Source: Adiantum capillus-veneris
Lineage: Eukaryota > Streptophyta > Polypodiopsida > Polypodiales > Pteridaceae
Direction: 5' to 3'
DNA: 64,000 bases
Assembly: GCA_014529385.2 (NCBI GenBank)
Contig: CM043954.1
Coordinates: 93,607,247 to 93,671,246, forward strand
In this document: piece by piece, positions 43,171 through 56,630 of the stretch
How positions within the stretch are numbered: the first letter of the stretch is position 1
Layout of the letters: the number at the start of each line of letters is the position of its first letter
The notes under the pieces: model-generated
The model's database searches: none
Seen by the model: only the letters and a program-made list of their open reading frames with translations
Told to the model about the DNA's origin: nothing
Program-made: the position numbers and the translations under genes

Positions 43171-44389
43171 TCCCTCGTGAGCTACCTCCTAAACGAGACA
43201 ATGATGACCATGCAAATTGAACTTCTTCCAGGAAGTTCACCGCCTAACAAACCTCCTTATAGAGTTTCTCAAGCTCAACAAGAGGGGATTATGCGGCAAG
43301 TGCATGAGTTAGTTGAGAAGAGCATGGTTAGGCCTATCTCATCTCCATTTTGCTCAACCGTGTTATTAGTGCAAAAGAAAGACGGCAATATCGTATGTGT
43401 ATCGACTATAGAGCACTAAATAGGATCACTATAAAAAATAGGTTTCCCGTTCCGCGGGTAGAAGACCTATTTGATAAGCTACAAGGGTCGACCTAAAAAG
43501 TGGCTATCATCAATTAAGGATAGTTGATCAAGACATTGTAAAGACCACCTTTTGTACTATGTTTGGTCTTTACGAATACATTGTCATGCCTTTTGGGCTG
43601 ACCAATGCACCAGCCTCACTCAATCGCTTGATGGAGAAGCTATTTAGGCCTCACCGAACCGTTATTGGAGTGTTCTTTGATGATATTATCGTCTACTCTA
43701 ATTCACTAGACGAACCCAAGAAACACCTCCAGGTAATATTTCAAGTCTTAAGAGAGAATAAACTTTATATTAATCCAAAGAAGAGTGAGTTTTTCTTACA
43801 AGAGATTCAGTATTAGGTCACAATATCTCTCAAGATGGCATCCAAATGGATCCATCAAAGTTATAGGTAGTAAAAGGATGGCCTAAACCAACGAATCTTC
43901 ATGAACTAAGAAGCTTTATAGGTATGTGTGCATACTATAGACGCTTCATAGAAAAGTTCTCACAAATCGCAGGACCATTACTTGACCTACAAAGAAAAAC
44001 GTTAGGTATACATGGTCTGCCAAGGAGAACAATGCTTTCAAAAAGGTTAAAGAAAAGCTTATCTCTCAACCTGTGCTTACACTGTCGGATCTCTCAAAGC
44101 CTTTCGAGGTCCAATGTGACGCTTGTGGTGATTGCCTTGGAGTTGTTTTGGTCCAAGAAGGGCACACCATAGCCTATGAAAGTCGAAGGCTCGACCCTGT
44201 TGAGCAACCTCTAGGCATATATAAAAAGGAACTCCTCGCAGTTCTACATGCCTTAGACTCATGGAAGCACTATTTATCCTTTCATTCTGTGGACGGATCA
44301 CCAAAGCCTTAAGTACTTCATGATGCAGACCAAGCTCTCTGACAAACAAATCAGGTGGGAAAATTTCCTTTCATAATTTCATTTTTATA
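43171..44389 (+). pseudogene. Gypsy 2 reverse transcriptase and RNase H
   Basis: RT pieces: [49 protein letters not shown], then after stops [19 protein letters not shown] (43583), the catalytic FFDDIIVYSNS near 43672, LRENKLYINPKKSEF and YYRRFIEKFSQIAGPL. RNase H follows with QCDACGDCLGVVLVQEGHTIAYESRRL (44109) and YKKELLAVLHALDSWKHYL. The DDIIVYS form is typical of chromoviruses. At least five stops or shifts are present. Confidence 0.82.
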
Positions 44390-45508
44390 TTGCTCACAAA
44401 TCAAGTAGCCGATGCACTCTCAAGGTGGCCGAGAGTGAATGCGGTTTCCATAGCAACTCACAATTATCTATCTTCTATGATAGATGAGTATGCTATTGAT
44501 CCCGATTTTAGAGATGTGATTTCAGCCCTTGCATTAGGGAAGAAAGAGGAACCGTTTACCTTACAAGATGGTTATCTTCTCTATGGCAATGGACTATACG
44601 TTACTAACTCACTACGTGAGAAAGTAATGTATGAATCTCATGCTCCTCATTATGCTTGGCATAGAGGGATTCAGTCTACCCTAAAGGGAATTGAAACATA
44701 TTTCTATTGGCCTACCATGAAAGAAAAATACAAGAGTATGTTTCTAAATGTATGGTATGCCAAAAGATGAAGTTTGATAGAGGAAAGCAACCTAGATTGC
44801 TTCAACCTTTGCCAATCCCTAATTCACCATGGGAGAGCATTTCCATGGATTTTATCTTTGGATTGCCTAAGTCTATCCAATGGGAATACAGGAATATGGA
44901 TGATAGTTGAAAGGTTCAATAAACAAGCTCATTTTATACCTGTCAAAAAGACTATCAAATCCCATCAAATGGCAACCCTCTTTATATCTCAAATCATCAA
45001 GTACCATGGCTTGCCAATGTCCATAGTGTCGGATAGAGATCCTAGAATGACCAGTAATTTTTGGAAGGGTCTCTTTGAGAATTTAGGGACAAGGGTAAAC
45101 TTCTCTTCGGCCTATCACCCACAAACGGATGGCCAAAGTGCAATAGCTAACCTAACAATTCTTGATCTACTAAAAACCTATGTAACGGAAGTAGATCAAA
45201 GATCCCAATGGGAGAAGTACTTACCCTTAGTGGAGTATGCCTATAATAACACTGTACATACTTTCGCCGGAAAAGCGCCTTTCGAGGTAATTGAGGGAAG
45301 ATCAAAAAGTCACCTGCTACTTAAGGTACATGGGAAGATCTTTGCTGCAGATGAGTATAGCCGATACCTACAAGAATCTTTCCAAAAGATTAAAGATGCT
45401 ATCTCTATCTCACAAAAAGGAAAAAGGCTGTTGCTGATAAGCATAGAAGTTCCCAAGCCTTTAAAGAAAATTATTGGGTCTTACTTAAATTTCCCAAGGC
45501 TCGATTAA
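44390..45508 (+). pseudogene. Gypsy 2 integrase
   Basis: Zinc-binding region H..HAPHYAWHRGIQSTL..CMVCQKMK, core with SMDFIFGLPKSI (first Asp), VSDRDPRMTSNFWKGLFE (second Asp), and the Glu position reading DGQSAIANLT, with Ala in place of the catalytic Glu at about 45140. LPLVEYAYNNTVHTFAGKAPFEV follows. A frameshift near 44770-44900 splits it into two frames. The missing Glu means no strand-transfer activity even if translated. Confidence 0.85.
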
Positions 45509-45516
45509 GGCACACG

Positions 45517-45924
45517 ATGGGCAAGAATCCTATGGGACACCAAAAGTACTATGCTAAGTTAGCAAACAGGTACTATGGTCCCTTCCAGATTCTTAGACCA
45601 ATCAATGAGATGGTCTATCAACTCAAGTTGCCCAATCAATTGGCTCATACACAATGCTATGTGAGCCTACTAAAGCCTTACAAAGGAGAGACACCTCAAG
45701 AACCAACTATTGAAGACCCACCGGAGATCGAGGACCAAGAAGAGGTGCTGCAGCCCGAGTCGATTCTCCGACATGAAGACAAGGTATTAAGAAGCGGTAA
45801 GACTATCCGACGGTATCTTATTAAGTTTAAGAATAATCCTTTTGAAGATGCTAGATGGATGCAAGGCATACAATTAAAGGATAACCTAAACCTTGTCAAT
45901 TCTTACAATGCTTTCCTAGAGTAA
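45517..45924 (+). CDS. Gypsy 2 integrase C-terminus with chromodomain-like tail
   Basis: 135 codons: YYAKLANRYYGPFQILRPIN (residues about 9-28, GPF motif), VYQLKLPNQLAHTQCYVSLLKPYKG, an acidic linker, then PESILRHEDKVLRSGKTIRRYLIKFKNNPFEDARWM (residues about 82-117, shown only to define the region). The last part fits a chromodomain pattern (ILxxRxKxxRxxxxxxYLIKFKxxPxEDAxWM), with the Trp kept. Chromodomains direct integration to marked chromatin. The piece is open; the rest of the element is not. Confidence 0.75.
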   Translation: MGKNPMGHQKYYAKLANRYYGPFQILRPINEMVYQLKLPNQLAHTQCYVSLLKPYKGETPQEPTIEDPPEIEDQEEVLQPESILRHEDKVLRSGKTIRRYLIKFKNNPFEDARWMQGIQLKDNLNLVNSYNAFLE

Positions 45925-46029
45925 GCAAATGTACAAATGTTTAAAATGAACAAAGCTTTTGTCTTATAAGACTCTCTTTTTGTTATTTGTGCACAAATGT
46001 TAAGTAGTATGCATGCTTAGAATCAAGTT

Positions 46030-46238
46030 TGTGGAGACGACGTCTTCCAAACACCAAGTAAAGCTTGTCACTCTACTATGGAAGATTGATAGGACTAATG
46101 TGCAGACATGCTTGTGGCAGCTTAGGCTCTCAAGCACCAAATGGGTTAGTCATCCATTCTGGAACAATGTCGTAGCGTAAAGTCTTTGCAAGCTCCTACA
46201 TAGGAGGGAGCGAGCCCTTTTAGTAGGGGATGAGAGAG

Positions 46239-46288
<50 letters not shown>

Positions 46289-47470
46289 TCACAGACTCCC
46301 TTTACACAAAGGGAATAGGGGACACATGTCAGCTCTTATCCCAATTGCCCACAAGGTGCACTAAAATCCTTTTGGATAGCCATAGAGGTGGACCAATGAG
46401 AATTAGGCTAGAGTAAATCTAGTTTAATTCATTTAAGAACACTTGATAAAAGAACTAATAAGAATTAAGCTCTCTAGAAGACTATTGGCCAGTCTCGCAA
46501 GGGGTCCAATGAGCATTCAGCAGTCCCATGGCTTGCCTGATTCCTATTGGCCAGAAGACAAAGGGGTCCAATGAGAGTTTAGTTGCATTATTTAATTAAC
46601 TAAAGCTCGCACAAAAGGGGAAAGGGGGACACTTGTCACAAGGCTATCACTTATGCTTCTTAAACCCTATTGGCTAAGCTTGGAGAGGTCCAATGGGAAG
46701 CCAATGAGAGGATTTAGCAAGAGGGGTCGACCAAGAGAGAGAGGGGGGTGATTTTTCAAAGGCATTATCACACAGACACACACACACTCACACAATCTCA
46801 TGTGTGAAGCAAGAAGACTCTCTCTCTCTCCTTCTCAAGCTTTAATGGAAAGCTCATCATCTACTCCAAGCTTGTGAGAAGGGAGGTCTACAACAACTCT
46901 TGGCTTTGTGATGCAAATCCAACCAAGAGCCGAGCTTCAATGCATGCTCATCTCCTCTACCATGCCAATTACTAAGCTATGCTAAGCTTTTATGAGTGAT
47001 TATGTGAGGGGATATACTTCTTTCTCGTAAGACGACTCCTTCCTCTCAATCTACTCTCATACCCCGCTAGCTCTTACCATCTTCGAAGGTGTGTGAAGTC
47101 TTGGGTCTGAGGCCGTAAGGGAATTGATGTTGTGTTTTATAAGGGTTTACTTAGTGCTTGAAGCTTCCATCTTCATTGCACTAGCTAGTTATTGAAGGAA
47201 CACAAAGAATTGTATTGTAAAATGTCTCCCTTGATGGGGAAAACCTATAATACAAAGCCTTTTGGAGGGGGGACCGGCTCCATGTAAATGCAGTCCTCAA
47301 GTCCTCAACTGTTGTCAATAGTTTAATTTCTCTCTCTTTTGAAGTATTGTTTATGCATATCTAACTAGGGGTTATGCTTTTTGTTGCTCTCTTTACCCAA
47401 GCACTCTTGCTATGCTCATTAGGAATCTATTCTAATGAAATGCTCACTCTTGCTATGCTCATTAAATGGC
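46030..47470 (+). mobile_element. Gypsy 2 3' LTR
   Basis: Collinear with the 5' LTR but with one copy of the 123-bp unit, an (AC)n expansion at 46240-46284 that is absent from the 5' copy, a short (CT)n at 46818-46831, and a degraded right end. Between pol and this LTR (45925-46030) I see only spacer. Confidence 0.75.
46240..46284 (+). repeat. (AC)n inside gypsy 2 3' LTR
   Basis: About 22 AC repeats followed by ACTCACTCACAGACTCCCTTTACAC. The 5' LTR reads GATGAGACAAAGGGAATAGG straight through this place. Confidence 0.95.
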
Positions 47471-47479
47471 CTAACCATC

Positions 47480-48060
47480 GCAACTAGGTTGTTGACCTTT
47501 TTGTATAATACGATAACACAAATGCTTGTTCCCATTTGCTAACATCAAAAGTGGCAACCACTATGTACTTGTTCTTCTTGCTAGTTTTCTTGAATGGTCA
47601 CATGAAATCAAATCCTACTCAAATCCCCATTTTCATGGATACATTGAGTGGCGAAATATTTACTGGGGTTTTCATATCAAATAATGTTGGCTATCATACT
47701 CTTTAAATATTATGACAAATGTAAAAAAACTCCACATCTAAAATCTTATGTTCTCACAACTTGAATCCTAATGATATAATCTTGAATTAATTTTTTACTC
47801 TCATTGTAAGATATTACCATGGAAAAGTGCCTCCTTCCTCTCCAGCATGAGCAAGTATCTCTATCTTGCATCCTTGAAAAGTAGACAGGGCATTGTGGAG
47901 ACTTGATGGCATCACAAAGTGCATAAAAGCCATCCATTCTATGGTGAGTAGTTTGAGACCTATCTTTTGGTGCAATTTTCAATTGACTCTACCCACTGTC
48001 TCCATCCAAAAAAGCTGTGCATCTTGTGCTCCCTAGGCTTGTGCACTTATGGACTGTTAA
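47480..48060 (-). pseudogene. Gypsy relic: RT and integrase fragments
   Basis: On the minus strand IAPKDRSQTT (about 47980) and further residues match the gypsy RT block IAPxDxxKTTF..MPFGLCNAPATFQ in broken frames. Nearer 47500-47650 the reverse complement gives integrase-like fragments such as KYIVVATF (frames broken). Order RT then integrase on the minus strand is as expected, with a large deletion between them. Heavily decayed; the family is not determined. Confidence 0.55.
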
Positions 48061-48289
48061 CCTTTGCCTCATCCTGGACAACTAGTGGCTGCTGCTGCTT
48101 CAACAAAGAGTTGCCCCCTTTGCTCTCGTCATCTTAGCTCTTCTGTGCCTAAACCATGACCACCACTGCTGGATAGCTACTACTGATATAGTCGGCTAAA
48201 AATTCAAGGCTACCATCCACACATTACGCTGCTCCATAGTCACCGACTAGTAATTTGAAGGATAACTTGAGAATAGTTGGCCTTCAAAA

Positions 48290-48900
48290 GATTGGACGTT
48301 TTCAGAGTATGAGGTGTACAATGTTTTCATACACAATGACTGCAATACTTATGATTACATACTCACATATACAACATCTCATCACCTTGTCATATGGAAG
48401 GTATAGTTATCAAGACAGAGCATACAGTGGCACATTTACAGATGTATGAAGATTGGACGTTTATGATAAAATGAAGTGTACACTGTCTTCGTTATAATGA
48501 GTGCAAGAACTAGGATTACGAACTTTCAAATACAACATCTCATCACCTTGCCATGTGGAAGGTACAATCATCAAGATATAGAGCGTATGGTGGCACATTT
48601 TATGAAGATCGGACATTCATCGAGAAATGAAGTGTAGACTGCCTTCTTTCAATAATTGCAAGAACTAGGACTACAAACTTACATATACAATATCTCATCA
48701 CCTTGCCATATAGAAGGTACAGTCATCGAGATATAGAGCATACAGCGGTACATTCATAGAGATATGAAGATCGTACATTCATGGAGATATACAGCGTATG
48801 GTGGTACATTCATAGAGATATGAAGATTGCATTCATGGAGATATGAAATGTACAGTGTCTTCATGCAATGGTTACAAGAACTATGATTACAAACAAAATA
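48290..48900. repeat. About 160-bp tandem repeat, about 3.7 units
   Basis: Units start with GATyGGACrTTyAT-type sequence at 48290, 48451, 48607 and 48769 (periods 161, 156, 162). A shortened piece starts at about 48826. Each unit contains GAAGTGTACActGtCTTC, TGCAAGAACTAgGATTAC, CAACATCTCATCACCTTGCCAT and a GAGATATAGAGCATA block. The array ends about 45 bp from the stop codon of the receptor kinase gene and so probably lies in its 3' UTR or just beyond it. Confidence 0.85.
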
Positions 48901-48943
48901 TACATCTCATTACATTGCCAAGCAAAGATTTCCACTCTTCATC

Positions 48944-52260
<3,317 letters not shown>

Positions 52261-52282
52261 CTTTAATGTCAAGTATAAAAAA

Positions 52283-52290
<8 letters not shown>

Positions 52291-52321
<31 letters not shown>
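52291..52321 (+). repeat. (TC)n next to the most 5' visible kinase exon
   Basis: About 15 TC repeats, 30 bp upstream (on the gene strand) of the most 5' recognised LRR exon. C-rich sequence (CCCCCCCCCGCCCCCC) follows near 52361. Confidence 0.95.
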
Positions 52322-52323
<2 letters not shown>

Positions 52324-52427
52324 GCTGCGTACCTGCCCTGCACCCGCTGCCGCCCCTGCTCCCCCCCCCGCCCCCCGAAAGCCTATTGGCAATGTATAAA
52401 GTGCACTTCTTCCCCCCTTTTGTTGTC

Positions 52428-52531
52428 CGAGCGTAGAGAGAGAGTGAAAAAGAGGCATAGAGAGAGAAGCAAAAAGATAAATGTTGCCTAGAGAGAGAAA
52501 GAGGGCAGAGAGAAAGTTGGTCTTTCCAAGC

Positions 52532-52577
<46 letters not shown>

Positions 52578-52609
52578 GTGAGAAGCGTAGAGAGAGAAAG
52601 CCTAGTCGT

Positions 52610-52648
<39 letters not shown>

Positions 52649-52686
52649 CCCCCAAAAAAAAGTGTATCTCTCTCTCTCTCTCTCTC
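52428..52686. repeat. GA-rich block with inverted (GA)n/(TC)n arms
   Basis: A run of decayed GCGTAGAGAGAGA units (about 52431, 52465, 52489, 52531, 52585, 52611) ends in pure (GA)n at 52613-52646, a short CCCCCCCAAAAAAAAGTGTA spacer, and (TC)n at 52667-52686. The last two runs are reverse complements and could fold back. The block stands directly before LINE ORF1. Confidence 0.85.
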
Positions 52687-52709
52687 CCCCCTGTGGCGGC
52701 CCTTCGACC

Positions 52710-53489
52710 ATGAGGACGCAGAATGGTAAGGATGACCCGGTGGAGGATGCCATACAAAAATGCAAAGAAGAGCTGAGCGAGTCCTTCAACCAAATCAACC
52801 GCCACCTCTTAGGTATTATCAACATTCTCGACGCGCGCGTGACAGCACAAGAAAGCACAATACATACATTCGAGAATCGCGTGAAGGCTCAAGATGAAGA
52901 AATTGCACTACTCAAGAAAGAGCTTGCAGAGGTGCGATCGCAGAATGTCCTTGAAGAGGGAGAGCTTCAACCTTCAGTAATTGAAGAGCTTAATACGATT
53001 AAGGAACAAGTGCGGGCCATCAAAGAAGGTGGAGAGCAACAAATGACCTTGTGGGTAGATGTCATCACAAAGAGCCAACAAAAAGCAGAAAAATGGATCG
53101 AGATTGTCAAGAAAGGGAAAGGCAAGGAAATAACCCCCATCCCCACACCAACCATCATCAACTTGACACTAAAAGAGGAGCAAAGGAGACATCTACGGGC
53201 CTTACACGTAAGGATATGTGGCCTGAAAGACCAAGATAATGTGGATGAAGAGGTGAAAGAGCTCATGACTCTGGTGGGGATCAATGAGCAGACGCATACA
53301 AGGGCCTGGAGAGTGGGCACTAAGAAAAGCCGGAGCAATTGAGAAACCTCGAAGGAAAGGGCACTCATTCTCCGCTTCTCCTCCATGGAAACGAAGGACT
53401 TCCTGAAGAAGAGACCGACCCTAAAAAAGACTGGCATCTTTCTTGGAGATGACCTCACCTCTCGCAGATTGCTCATATGCAAGAAGTAA
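52710..53489 (+). pseudogene. LINE-A ORF1 (coiled-coil protein)
   Basis: Starts MRTQNGKDDPVEDAIQK at 52710, the first ATG after the microsatellite. Residues about 10-85 form a long coiled coil (INRHLLGIINILDARVTAQE, FENRVKAQDEEIALLKKELA). Residues 150-210 have HLRALHVRICGLKDQDNVDEE, resembling the RNA-binding fold of LINE ORF1 proteins. A TGA at 53340 interrupts it; the frame continues with ALILRFSSMETKDFLKKRPT to a TAA at 53489. Such proteins package LINE RNA. The RNA-binding assignment is inferred from pattern. Confidence 0.65.
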
Positions 53490-53596
53490 TGCCGGATATT
53501 AGAGCAGCAAGGGAAAAGGGGAATATTGCTTTTTATAGGGATGGAAAGGTGGTGATACCCGCATGACGGTGCGAGACCTATGGGACCACACTAAAG

Positions 53597-56313
53597 ATGG
53601 CAACCTGGAATTACAACGGATCACTTCGTCTTGATGTAGGGGCCTTTGAGGATAGCTTCACAGTGAGAGACATCATCTTCTACTCTGAGACGCATCAAGC
53701 CCTTGGGAAATCCATGCCACAGGTGAGCGGATATAGATGGGAGACAGCCTGCACAGACAGGAGACCAGATCGGAGCATCAGGGACGAGGCTCAGGGGGAG
53801 TGGCAATTCTATTCAGGGAGGAGTTGCAGCCATTGATATATATAGCGCGCAAGGATGAGCATGCTAGGTACATGTGGGTGAGGCTCAGGGCAGAGACGGG
53901 CAAATCTGTTACTTTCCTCCTAGTATGTCAGTATATGCATCACCTAGAGGACAATCCCCCTTTGCTATTTTGGATAATGACATATGCGAGTTTTCTAAGG
54001 ACGGTGAAATTATCATACTAGGGGATTTCAATGCTAGGACTGCCCACCACCATACAATATTTTATGATACTTCTGAGGAGATGCTTAGGGAGCTGGATGC
54101 TACAGAGATGGGTCTATCCAGATTATCACAAGATGAGGAATACACTGAGTATGGGGGGAATATGTCACATATCTCTACATAGCTTCAGGACAACCACCTC
54201 TGCCGGACCCACTAGAGACATGCCCGGAGACGTGTTCTTTCTTTACTGCCGAGAGGGTAAAGAAAGCTATTGACAGGATGAAGATAAGGAGAGCACATGA
54301 TCATGATGGGCTGGTAGTAGAGCACTTCATCCATGCCAGAGATATGCTTGCAGAGCTCCTGGCTATGATGTTTGATCGAGCCATGTATGAAGGCTTCCCT
54401 GAGACTTGGAGTATGTCCACGATTGTGCCTATTTTCAAGTCAGGGGATCCCATGATTCTCGGGAATTATTGCACCATCATGGTTGGTCACACATTAGCTA
54501 GGCTATATGCATCCATTCTTGAATAGGAACTGAGTAGATGGGCAAAACGAGAAGGCATAAGAGCACCAGGGCAAGCAGGTTTTAGGAGAGGTTTCTCCAC
54601 TCTTGACCAGATTCTAACACTCAGAACTATTATTGAGGAGGGTAGACACCATGGCAAGAGGATCTATTGTAGCTTTGCGCATTTCCGCAAAGCTTTTGAC
54701 ACAGTGCTGAGAGCCAGACTTATACGCAGGTTACAAGACATGGATGTGCCTACAGAGCTGATATGGGGGATTCTAGCTCTCTACAGGACAGTGATGGGGC
54801 AGGTGCGCACCACTGAGGGAATGTCTGACATGGTCCTCTCCACTATTGGAGTGAAGCAGGGATGCCCCCTATCCCCGACTCTTTTTGGGATATATGTGGA
54901 TGAGTTTTCGGACTATTGTAGAGCGTCAGGGAGACAGGGGGGCTCAGCTAGCAGGGAAATGGATTCCGTTGTTACTATATGCTGATGATATTGTGCTGAT
55001 TTCCGACTCTCTAGAGGGGATGCAACGTCATTTGGATGCTTTGCATGCATTTGCTCGTGATAGTGGATTGTCTGTCAACCTGGGGAAAACGAAGGTTATG
55101 GTGTTCAACACCACACCACAGTGGCTCAGGAGGTCAGCGCCCATTTTTACGTATGGCCAAGAGACTGTGGAGTACACAGATGCGTATACTTATCTGAGGT
55201 AGTCTTCACTGAACCGGTGTTTTCACTAAGAAGAGCATCAGAGACCAGACTGACGAGAGCATATGCACCTTTGGATGGAGATGTATGGAGAGGCCTCTGG
55301 TCTCTATGATCGCTCGAATGATCCGGGCTAAGGCCTCAGTGCCGCATGAGATTATCCGAGCCGAGCTAGCCGCACCCCCCCTCGTGATGGAGGCATTGAC
55401 TAGATCAATATCCTTTATGCACGGTTTATGGGATCTCCCCAGGGACAGATACGCTCGGCTAGCCTTGGAGTCATCTCGACAACTAGCTCTACGAGGCGAT
55501 TCAGCATGTTGGTATGGACAGATTACAGCATGGTTTCAGTCGCATGGTTTCAACATGGATAGATTGCCTCCGTTTCAATACTCCTTGGATGCACCCTCCC
55601 TGTCTCTCACACGGACAGAGATCACCAAACTCATACGCCAGGATCTAATTCAGCTAGATACCAAGAGCACATGGATACATCCGACACAGGAGTGGGCCAC
55701 AAAGATGGCCTTCTACAGAGAACATCTTCTCCAACTCACGGAGGACGGTTTTGTGACTAGGCCTGCATACATGGATACGTACTTATCTCATGGGATAACA
55801 TGCGCTATTGGGCAGATACGCACATCCTCACATCAGCTCCAGATCGAGACTGGCCGATTTTGAGGGGTAACGGCAAGGGCCAGGATATGTCACCTATGTA
55901 ACTTAGAGCCAAAGATAGAGCTACACTACACATGTCATTGCCCGACGTACTATGAGATACGCGGCTGCTTCCACTGCTTGTTCAGAGAAGGCTTCGGACC
56001 TTTTTCTAGAGTCATGAGATACAAGGATCAAAGGTGTCTCGGATTGTTCCTACTAGAGCTGCGCAGACTTAGGGAGAGCTTGCAGAGGACATCAGGGGGA
56101 AGACAATCTCAGAGACGGATCACAAATTTCTTTACACCGGCCAAGGGAGAGCCAGACGAGCAGTCAATCCAGCAGATCTCAAAGCCCACCGATACTAGAG
56201 GTACGTTGCTTGATCGAGCCACTGAGCTAGGCAAATCCAGACGCCCACGACCTCGGGGGGTCTCTTACCATCGACGAAGGCTGCAACAGAAGATACATAT
56301 CACTCTAGCTTGA
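53597..56313 (+). pseudogene. LINE-A ORF2: endonuclease, RT, zinc knuckle, PIP-like box
   Basis: N-terminus MATWNYNG, DIIFYSETHQ, SGGVAILFREEL and IILGDFNARTAHH mark an apurinic endonuclease domain, truncated by a deletion near 54180-54215 (LINE-B keeps about 750 bp here). The RT follows: IVPIFKSGDP, AGFRRGFSTLDQIL, HFRKAFDTVLRARLIRRLQ, IGVKQGCPLSPTLFGIY, LYADDIVLISDS (catalytic ADD near 54980) and LGKTKVMVFNTT. After another small deletion near 55275 come MERPLVSMIARMIRAKASVP and a zinc knuckle CHLC..HYTCHC near 55888-55940. The tail has QRRITNFF (56110-56133). Multiple stops and frameshifts are present. It is a non-LTR retrotransposon of a type with an AP endonuclease; the clade is not assigned. 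Confidence 0.82.
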
Positions 56314-56572
56314 CATGCAAGACGCCCCTAGAGTACTGACCATGGAGGAGGTTGATGAGATTCGACAGCGACCGATGAGGGATTTCATCTGAACCCACCA
56401 ACCCTCCCCCCTGTATCACGTCTCAATCCCGAATCAGCTTCACATTTATTTCCTTCCTCAGTGTTCGAGTGTTTAGTTCTTAGTTAATTTAGTTCTTTTA
56501 GTTTCGTACTCAGACATGATATCAGATTCACCAGTTGTCATTTTGGCCTTTTGAAGATGTTAATATAACATT

Positions 56573-56574
<2 letters not shown>
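56314..56574 (+). other. LINE-A 3' untranslated region
   Basis: Non-coding T-rich sequence from the ORF2 stop to the (TC)n tract, ending GATGTTAATATAACATTTCA. No poly(A) tail or AATAAA is present, so the element appears to end in (TC)n. Confidence 0.55.

Positions 56575-56627
<53 letters not shown>
56575..56627 (+). repeat. (TC)n between LINE-A and LINE-B
   Basis: About 26 TC repeats. LINE-A 3' UTR lies on the left, and truncated LINE-B sequence (TAGGGATGAGCAAGCTAGGTACATG) starts within 5 bp on the right. Confidence 0.95.

Positions 56628-56630
<3 letters not shown>

Noticed and set aside
48255..48449. 64-codon ORF in the tandem array
   Set aside because: It lies across the 160-bp repeat and is not open in the other units.
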